Shown in pieces: positions 56,615 to 64,000 of a DNA stretch of 64,000 bases (position 1 is its first letter; every line of letters begins with the position of its first letter). This stretch comes from Psococerastis gibbosa (lineage: Eukaryota; Arthropoda; Insecta; Psocodea; Psocidae): contig OZ020488.1 of the NCBI GenBank assembly GCA_963971405.1, positions 33,538,689 through 33,602,688 of the forward strand, in the 5' to 3' direction. The notes below the pieces were generated by a model that was given only the letters and a program-made list of their open reading frames with translations, made no database searches and was not told the DNA's origin. The position numbers and the translations under genes were made by a program.

Positions 56615-59600
56615 ATGCCGCCGATCCCATTGGAAGGGCTTCAAATGCCCTTAGGGGCTGCTCCCCAAGAAGGAGCTCGAGGGGGTTCAATATCTCTCGG
56701 AATGCTGATTGATCTCATCGTTCAACGAACATATCACGAGCTCACAGTTTTAGCGGAGCTTCTGCCACGTAAAACCGATATGGAACGCAAAGTGGAAATA
56801 TATAACTATGCAGCTCGTACGAGACAGTTGTTTGTGCGACTCTTAGCTCTTGTAAAATGGGCCAACAGTGCTTCTAAGGTTGACAAATCTGCCGTAAGTG
56901 CTGTTCCTATAAAACCATCATAATTAGTTTGTTGGTAATACTTAAAGCTATAAGAAGTGGTTGTAACGTAATTCTGTCTTCTATTTTAGCAAATTATGGC
57001 TTTTTTGGACAAGCAAAGTCTGTTATTTGTCGACACAGCCGACATGCTAGCTCGAATGGCAAGAGATACCCTAGTACACGCCCGTCTTCCTAATTTCCAC
57101 ATCCCTGCGGCAGTTGAGGTTAGTAAAATTGTTACAACTTTCCTACAATGCTCCCATACATTTATTGGCCATAGAAATTATTTTAGCCGATTGCTCGACA
57201 TTGCTCAAGCCAATAGTCGCATTGAACACTGTTACCATTACTTTCAGGTATTGACGACCGGGTCTTATTCCCGGCTTCCAGCTTGCATTCGTGACAGAAT
57301 TGTTCCTCCAGATCCGATTACTCCCAGCGAGCGGCGAACGACTCTGGATCGATTAAATCGTGTGATTCAACATCGACTGGTAACTGGTCACCTGTTGCCG
57401 CAGATGAGGAGCCTGCGCATTGAGACAGGCCGCGTGACATTTACTGTCGATCATGAGTTTCAAGTGTCGCTCACAGTCATGGGCGACGGACCCACCATAC
57501 CTTGGCGCCTGTTGGACATCGATATACTTGTCGACGATAAGGAAACAGGAGGTAGGTAGTAGAAATTTAACACGGTTTGGCGCAAATTCCACCGACCTCG
57601 TTTTGTACCGTGAGCGTGACACTGACGTGGTAGCAGACATTAAAGACAGTCTAAAAATGTCTGATAACGTCAATGTCACGCTCACGGTACAAAACGAGGT
57701 CGGTGGAATTTGCGCCAGTTCAATTGATGAATAAGCGAAGTATGTGTTTTGAAGAATTTGGAGGCTCAGTCAATAGCTCTACGCACACATTGCACGTTAT
57801 TGTAATTATTGTATAGGTATTACGACTGGAGGCTATTAAATTTGCCAAGTTAACTTCAGGCAGAGAGACATACACCCCCGTTACACAAGAAACAGGGATC
57901 AAATAAGTAGGGAGCCATGCCGTCTAGTAATAGGGGCCAGGCTATACATACTGGATACTATTGGATAGTTTAGAGATAGTTTGATAAACAAGCCTGGCTA
58001 AACTACGAATCCACTAACTTGCTAACTAATTGTGTGTTTGTTTGTTTTGTGTTAGGTGTATACTTGTTTTTGACGAAGCCTAAAACCGCGACTTTTCGCC
58101 ACGGTCAATATCTCAGTTAATAATGGCTAACCTGAACTGAACAATTCTTTCCCTGTGCCCTGTTGCCCTATCAATTAACAGGCAGAATATTTCTTGTAGA
58201 TGGAAAAGCCCTGGTTCACCCCCTGCAAATTCAGTACATACATCAAGTTGTGCAGGCACGGATTGCAGATAACCCGGTTCCTCTAAGTGAAGTTTACTAC
58301 ACATTGCACTTCTTCTGCCAGAGTCTTCAGCTTGAAGTCTTGTACTCTCAAACTCTCAGGCTGTGCCGAGACCGACTGGATGACCTCATACAGGTAAAGC
58401 ACATTTCAATAGTATGAATTAACTAATATATGGAATGCAAGGGCAAAACCATTATTATCTATACAGACTCGCAGGCAGCGATTAAGGCTGTGGGGGCTAT
58501 AAAGATCACGTCAAAAATGGTGTGGCACTGCACCAACCTCCTAATAAAGGTGTGTCGGGAAAACTCAGTCTCGCTGATTTGGGTCCCGGCGCACTCGAAC
58601 TTTGATGGGAATGAAAGAGCCGACGAGCTGGCTCGAAAATGTGCAGAAACGCCATTCATTAGTGCAGAACCTAAGTACGGGATGGCTTATTGCCTGGCCC
58701 GTACTTCTGTACAAAAATGGGTGCAGAGAAAAACTGCAGAGGAATGGAAGAAAGTCCCGGAAAGCAGCTTTGCTAAGAAGGTTATTCCGGGTCCTAGTAA
58801 AAAGCTCACCGATCAGCTTCTCTCTTTAAGTAGAGAGCAAGCTAGAAGGGTGGTTGGCACGCTTACGGGCCACGGCCACTTCAACAGACACATGCATAGG
58901 GTTGGCGTGAAAAACGACAGTAGATGCAGACTGTGTGAAGTTGAAGAAGAAACAGCTGAACACATTCTCTTTGAATGTGAAGCGCTGGGACAAACTCGAT
59001 ATCAAGCTCTTGGCCACCCTAGGTCTGAAGAGGAAACCATCCGATCTAATCCCATCACAAAAACACTAGAATTCATCAAAAAGACTGGTGTTATAAGATG
59101 GGCGTAGACGGCAAACGTGGAAGCAAAAGACCTTCTAGGTCGACGCTTATAGGAACTCAAACGAGTAGACCCCACGAAGGAAAAAAAAAAAAGAAAAAAA
59201 ACTAATATATAAAGGTATTCATAGCAATGTCCATGCATCAGTATCGGGGAAACTTGAAGGTATGTCCCGTTTGGTGATTACATTGAATGCATACAACCTT
59301 TTACTTTGTTGTTTGCGTTTTAGGTCGACGACTACACCCCGGGGAAATGCCTGTCTGTTTCGTATTGGAAGGAACTGGCCGCGAAGGACCCAAAGTCGGA
59401 ACTGGGCTACTGGTTGACGGTGCAGGTGGACCAAAGTGACCCCGCTCGCCCCCTCTCGGTTGTCCACGTGCCTTCTCTGCCCGGCAAGGAGAGCGAGCTC
59501 GCTGACAAGGCCATACGCTCGGATCTACTGTCCATGGAGAGGCTTTTGGTACGTTCTTATGCCGGTTTTTATTGACATAAAATTATGTACTACCTAGCTT

Positions 59601-60178
59601 TATTTCCTACGAATTGTCTCAGAGCATAAATAAAAGACTGGCTTATTTATTGACACACCTCTTTACGTCATGGTAGAGTTCGACCCCAAGAACTGGACGG
59701 TGTGAGTGCACCCACCCTCCTATTGTACAACACCCTTTTGGGTGTTCATTTTTTATTATTCGCAATTTTATTGCGGTTTGTGACACGGTAGATCTTGCTG
59801 TGGCTGGTCAGGAACACTAATGTTTGTTTTTGTGTGCATTTTTATTTGCAAAGCTCCAGTTGATCTAGACGGCTATTATTTTCTTTTCCAGGTGCACACA
59901 ATTTACCTGCGAACTAAGCGCCGCCTCGCGGAGTTAAAAGATGAGCTAGAGCCGTTGATGCCGGGGGTGGAGTGCAACCTGAAAGGCTCGCCGGCCATCC
60001 TGTCGGTGCCGATCCTTGTGCCGTGCCTGAAGGCCGAGCACCTGCTCATCACCGTCGACACGCACACGGGCATGCTGCAGTGCCATGTACCGCAGTATGA
60101 CCCGCCCATTCTTCCTGAATTTCAGGCGGCTCTCAATACCGACCGTTCCAAACTGCCCAGCCTACTGACGGAACTAAG
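56615..60178 (+). CDS. Med14: Mediator complex subunit 14, first six coding exons (3' partial)
   Basis: Coding exons: 56615-56893, 56990-57118, 57248-57551, 58200-58393, 59324-59548 and 59892-60178, all GT-AG with correct phases, giving 472 residues. MED14 is the scaffold that joins the head, middle and tail modules of Mediator in the nucleus. The MED14 N-terminal region is unmistakable: [114 protein letters not shown] (joined across exons 3-4), and [20 protein letters not shown]. The closeness to the arthropod form points to an arthropod host. The last exon ends in phase 2 at a GTAAGT; the rest of this protein (normally well over 1,000 aa) lies beyond 64000. Its introns contain a hairpin MITE, a truncated retroelement and an antisense LINE. 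Confidence 0.95.
57578..57717. repeat. near-perfect 140-bp hairpin MITE in MED14 intron 3
   Basis: Two arms of about 70 bp: TGGCGCAAATTCCACCGACC continues through TCGTTTTGTACCGTGAGCGT, and the other side is its complement with few differences. It contains the GACGTGGTAGCAGACATT motif of MITE family 1, of which it is a shortened relative. It begins 26 bp after the exon 3 donor. No clear target duplication was seen. Confidence 0.85.
58432..59199 (+). mobile_element. 5'-truncated non-LTR retrotransposon copy (RNase H end) with 11-bp target duplication
   Basis: A continuous 225-codon ORF (58430-59107) reads an RNase H domain: [38 protein letters not shown], then a tail with a zinc knuckle [18 protein letters not shown]. 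This order is typical of ORF2 3' ends in RNase H-bearing clades (Jockey, R1 or I). It ends in an A-rich tail (59181-59200), and AACTAATATAT is repeated exactly at 58421-58431 and 59200-59210, an 11-bp target-site duplication. The copy begins 38 bp after the MED14 exon 4 donor. The intact reading frame suggests a young insertion; the RT and ORF1 are missing. Confidence 0.9.
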
Positions 60179-60227
60179 GTAAGTCCATTCAAGGGGAATA
60201 CTGTTTTCTTTCTTCTTTCTTTCTTTT

Positions 60228-60253
60228 CCTTGTCCAGTATTCCCTGGACAAGG
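60228..60253. other. short perfect hairpin in MED14 intron 6
   Basis: CCTTGTCCAG and its complement CTGGACAAGG are separated by 6 bp. It lies 50 bp into the intron after MED14 exon 6. A pyrimidine-rich stretch (TTTCTTTC-type) precedes it. Confidence 0.5.
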
Positions 60254-60448
60254 AGCATATATTACAAAAATACAATACATAATAATAACATCCCGCATCC
60301 CCAAGCTAGCGCTTATTTGGGACAAAAGACTCATACAGTGCTGCTAAACAAGGCTTAATCATTTATTTTTGTTATTTATTTATAATGTTTATTTTATTTT
60401 TATTTTTATTTTAACTTGTTATTTTAATGTCAGTTTTTATTATTATTA

Positions 60449-63295
60449 TTAACTCCCATTGACCAGCCATCTTTTTATACCCGCTTTTAACTCACCCATC
60501 TGTTTAAATTTTTTCATTTGGGGGGGAAGTTCATTTAATATCTTTGGTATAAGTACTTTGTTTAATCTCTCTCCATATTTGTTATATGTTATCTCAAACT
60601 TAAGCTTTTTTGGGTTTCTTGTATTATACTTCCCTTTATCATCTATTTGGTACTCTTTTTTAAAATAGTTATCTCTTATTAATTTATACTTGAATAATTT
60701 TGTATGTTTGAATTTTTCGTCGTATTCTTTGTATTTCTTGTTAATTTTATTTGATAACATGTTTTTTATTATTCGCTTTTGTATCATTTCTAATTTGTAG
60801 GTGTATGTATTTCTATCTTTGAAGTATACTGTTATACCGTAGCTTACTATGGATTCGACCAGGGCGTGGTACGCTAATTTAATGGTTTTAAAAGGTACTC
60901 CATATTTTAATCGTGCCAAAGCCACACTCCCTGAGCGTAGTCGTTTGCATAGTCTTTCTATGTGGTTTTCCCACGTCATTCTACTGTCAATTTGCAGACC
61001 TAGGTACTTATGCTCTTCTACTACTTCAATTTTGTCTTCGCATTTACAATTTTCTATTTTTATTCTGTGCAGGCAATCGTGTGTATGGAATAAATATTTG
61101 TTTTTTATTTGCAAAGGTCCCCTGTTTCGTATGTGCATGATTTTGGTTTTTTTGCTATTTATAGTTAGTCCGAGGTCGTGTGAGAGTGCCTGCAGTTTTC
61201 TTATGGCGAGGTTCATGTGTACAGTCGCCTCATTGATATCTTTGTTTGCTATTACTAGCGCCATATCATCGGCGAACATAAATGTTTGAATTCCCGTTAG
61301 CAGGGACTGCAATTTATTCGTTGTTATGATATACAGGGTTGGACCGATTAAACTACCCTGGGGTACACCAGACTCCCAGTTTAGTGGGTGGCAAGTTTCA
61401 TCGTGCAACTTGACTGTAGCTGAACGAGCGTATAAGTAATTTGTGAACCAGCTTTTTTCATCTCCCCCTATTCCGATTTGCTGTAGCTGCTCTATTATGA
61501 CGTCATGGGGTAAAACATCGAAAGCCTTGGAGTAGTCTATAAACAAAACAAGAAGGTTATTATTCAAATGGAGTTGGTTATTTACGTACTCACTAAAGTC
61601 AGAAAGGCACTGCTCAGCGCTTTTATTCTTCTGAAAACCGTACTGCTTGTCATTTATTAACTTATTTTTGTTTAAGTATGTTACTAACTGACCATGAACG
61701 GCCTTTTCCATTACTTTCTCTATTGTATTTAATATACATATAGGCCTGTAGTTTTTCGGGTCATTTTGTTTTCCGCCTTTAAAGATAGGTCTTATTATTG
61801 CTACTTTCATTTCGTCTGGGATTTTCCCTTCCTTAAAAGATTTATTTATTATGTCAGTGATGATTTTTGTAAGTTCTTTATTGCTTTTCAGGTCTTGCAT
61901 TCTAATCGTGTCTGAACCTGGCGATTTTTTTGTGTTCAAGCCATCAATAATTTTTTGGACTTCATGACATGTTATTTGTTTAAATTTGAAAACCGCGTCG
62001 CTTTTATTTTGTGAGTTTATTTTGGTTATTGGCCATTTGCAGCCTACACACAGCTTTTGTATTTCTTCCAGAAAAGTAGATAAGAATAGATTTGCAGTGC
62101 CCCGAATATTTTGTTTTGATTTTTCCACCAAGAAATTTTTGTCAATGCCGTCTTCAATACTTTTATTTTTTTTATTACCGGTTAGTCTATTTATTACTTC
62201 CCACATTTTAGATGTATCATTTTTCGCGTTTTTAATTTCATTGTGGATTGATCTACATTTTGCTGCATTTATAATTTTTGTAGTGATGTTTCTTTGTTTA
62301 GTATATCTAGTATATCTAGTATATCTTTCTCTTAACAGTAAGTTTTTTTTGTTTTTTTTTCCATTTTTTGAATAGTTTGTCCCTTTTCGCAATAGCTATT
62401 TTTACCTTAGGTGTAACCCAAATGCTTTCTCTCTTTTCACGGTTGCCTTTCGTGATTATTGCCTTTTTATATATGTTTTTAAATGTTGTTATTACTTTAT
62501 TATACATATCATTCAGATTATCTTCAGAACTAAATGAATTTTCCTACTTTTCCGAAGCTAGTAAGGCTTTTAAGAGGGGTTCATTGTATTTTTTAACCTT
62601 TTTTTATTCTCATGAAGTTTTATTTTTTCATTCATTTTTAGGTCTATTACTATCGGATAGTGATCAGATATTTTCAATTGCAAAACTGCGGAATCCGTCG
62701 CATTTATGCCTTTAATGAAGCAGTGGTCAATGCATGACGTCTGCAGTGTTTGCTCTCTAAAGTGTTCTCGTGTTATTGTATTTATACATTGTTTGTAACC
62801 GTTTGCTATCAATAAGTTTAAATAATCTTCTTTCTTTTTAGTTTTTTTGATGAGGCATAAATTAATATCGCCAATAATGATTGATTTTCCCTCAATTTTA
62901 TTTTCAATTATTTGACACAGATCAGTTAAAAAACGATCCACTGACTTATGCAGTCTATAGATTGACATGAAATTTATACTTTTTTGATTTTCAAAAGTTA
63001 TTTTTAAAAATACCTTTTCCATTGAATCATATAATTCACCAGATAATATTTCTTCACACCCCCAGTTTTTCCGTACATAGACCATTATTCCTCCCCCTGC
63101 TTGTTTTGTCCTGCAATAAAAGAAAGTATTGTAGTTTACCAATTTATATAACTGTGTTTCGTGCGGTTTTAGGTCCGTTTCGCACAGGGTTATGACATCT
63201 GGGTTTAGTTGATCTTTTATAATGAGAAGTTCATTGTAGTGTTTTTTTAAGGATTTGATATTTATGTGCAAAATTCTTAGGTCGCATTTTTTTTA
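60449..63295 (-). pseudogene. LINE ORF2: APE endonuclease plus reverse transcriptase, frame-broken
   Basis: The endonuclease part (63295-62570) has HINIKSL, LCETDLKP (catalytic Glu), SIYRLH, IIGDINL, SCIDHCFI and SDHYPIV, the full series of APE residues. The RT part (62392-60449) has KNYRPICILNTIEKVMEKA, LLVLFIDYSKAFDVLPHD, GVPQGSLIGPTLYI and FADDMALV with both catalytic Asp residues. Between them the frame changes near 62570 and again near 62340, the latter inside A/T homopolymers, with a TAG near 62550. No in-frame ATG precedes the first endonuclease motif. The element could still be recent, and homopolymer read errors are possible. RT length is typical. Confidence 0.85.
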
Positions 63296-63445
63296 GTTAA
63301 ACGATGTATCCCTTTCAAGATCATATATTCGTCGACTGAAAAATTGTTCGTAACCCCTTATGTTAAATTAATTTGCCTTTTTTAAGGTGCAACTATCGTT
63401 TTTTATCGAGTACCGGTATGTTTCTGCAGCACTGTATGATAAGTC

Positions 63446-64000
63446 CTACAAGGTATCTAGTTGCTTTTCATTCTTAATTAAAATCGGTCGGGATCCTTCT
63501 TCCTCCCGTACGTAGATCCTTCCGTTGATGCACCATGCGAATTTATAGTCTTTTTCTTTCGCTGCTTTTTTTGCTCTGTATAGCAGTTCTTTGTTATATT
63601 TTGTGAGACTCTCGTTTATGTATATTCTGCTTGCTCCTCCATCCCCTAGGACATCTCCTTGGCTTATTTTAATTTTTCGTTTCGACAAGATGAGGTTTCG
63701 CTTTTTCCGGGACGATAGCTCAACTATAATTGGCTTCGGTTTGCTTGTATTCCTTGTGGGGATCCTGTGGTAACCCTCAATGTCTTCTTCTTCTATTTTC
63801 ACGCCTACTACAGAAGCTACTTTTATGATTTTGTTTTGCAGGGATTGGTCAGATTCTCCTTGTTCTTCTTTTAGATTGTGAATTTCCACGTAATTTCCCC
63901 GATAGTGCTGTTGGAATTCGTGTAGTTCGTCCTGTAGTTCGGTTATTTCTCCATCTCTTTTTTTTAATTTCTTCCCGTAAGGCAGCAACGATGTTGTGGA
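63446..64000 (-). CDS. LINE ORF1 (coiled-coil RNA-binding protein type), 5' partial
   Basis: The frame is open to the window edge and ends KNEKQLDTL then stop. It begins with a coiled-coil-like stretch KKRDGEITELQDELHEFQQH and continues GNYVEIHNLKEEQGES. The fold then resembles the FP-like ORF1 proteins of arthropod LINEs: VASVVGVKIEEEDIEGYHRI, KPKPIIVELSSRKKRNLILS, RIYINESLTKYNKELLYRAK and KFAWCINGRIYVREEEG. It would bind the element RNA. It is unbroken over 180 codons. About 145 bp separate it from the endonuclease frame. Confidence 0.8.
   Translation of the reverse strand, partial: STTSLLPYGKKLKKRDGEITELQDELHEFQQHYRGNYVEIHNLKEEQGESDQSLQNKIIKVASVVGVKIEEEDIEGYHRIPTRNTSKPKPIIVELSSRKKRNLILSKRKIKISQGDVLGDGGASRIYINESLTKYNKELLYRAKKAAKEKDYKFAWCINGRIYVREEEGSRPILIKNEKQLDTL

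Larger units (their letters stand above)
60430..64000 (-). mobile_element. nearly full-length non-LTR retrotransposon (CR1/L2-like), 5' end beyond window
   Basis: Two ORFs on the minus strand, antisense to MED14 and inside its intron: ORF1 (64000-63446) and ORF2 (63295-60449). No RNase H domain follows the RT, and a very short 3' tail of TAATAATAATAA type follows the stop. Short repeats at the 3' end in place of long poly(A) are usual in CR1/L2-type elements. The clade is inferred from layout and motif style, not from a tree. The 5' end and target duplication cannot be seen. Confidence 0.85.

Noticed and set aside
1-64000. CRISPR arrays, operons or phage-like modules
   Set aside because: No regularly spaced direct repeats and no prokaryotic gene organisation; the genes are spliced and animal-like.

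Overview
This is a TE-rich piece of an arthropod nuclear genome. The evidence is spliced genes with GT-AG introns and AATAAA signals, a Mediator 14 subunit of arthropod type, two SmydA-type SET/MYND genes (an arthropod-expanded group), and a dense mixture of hAT, foldback, SINE, Penelope and LINE sequence. I cannot name the species. No prokaryotic or operon-like organisation is present. All gene models were spliced by hand, and in every one the reading phase carries through each junction.

Layout. (1) 1355-9237 (+): last seven exons of an NDNF/nord-type secreted fibronectin-III protein; its 5' exon(s) lie left of the window or are unrecognised. (2) 11700-16817 (+): a complete five-exon rhodopsin-class GPCR of 368 aa with non-canonical DRC and GRLP motifs. 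(3) 17515-25431 (-): a complete seven-exon SmydA-like gene (549 aa). (4) 29302-32713 (+): a second SmydA-like gene (527 aa) head-to-head with the first but with almost none of its introns. (5) 32714-49800: about 17 kb with no convincing host gene, filled with foldback elements, a minisatellite, hAT-like elements, SINE copies and dead retrotransposon ends. (6) 49939-51391 (-): a tentative two-exon 3' end of an unrecognised cysteine-rich protein. (7) 56613-60178 (+): the first six coding exons of MED14, whose next intron holds a nearly full-length antisense non-LTR retrotransposon (60430-64000, running off the window).

The genes do not form a pathway: NDNF is extracellular, the GPCR is in the membrane, SmydA proteins are probable methyltransferases or relatives, and MED14 is the Mediator backbone. 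The most coherent unexplained structure is the repeat landscape. Several short elements have CAGGG-type ends followed directly by G or C homopolymers and flanked by exact 8-bp target duplications, which identifies them as hAT-like. Other families are near-perfect hairpins, and several insertions sit within about 60 bp of exon boundaries. I did not find a convincing new multi-gene system.
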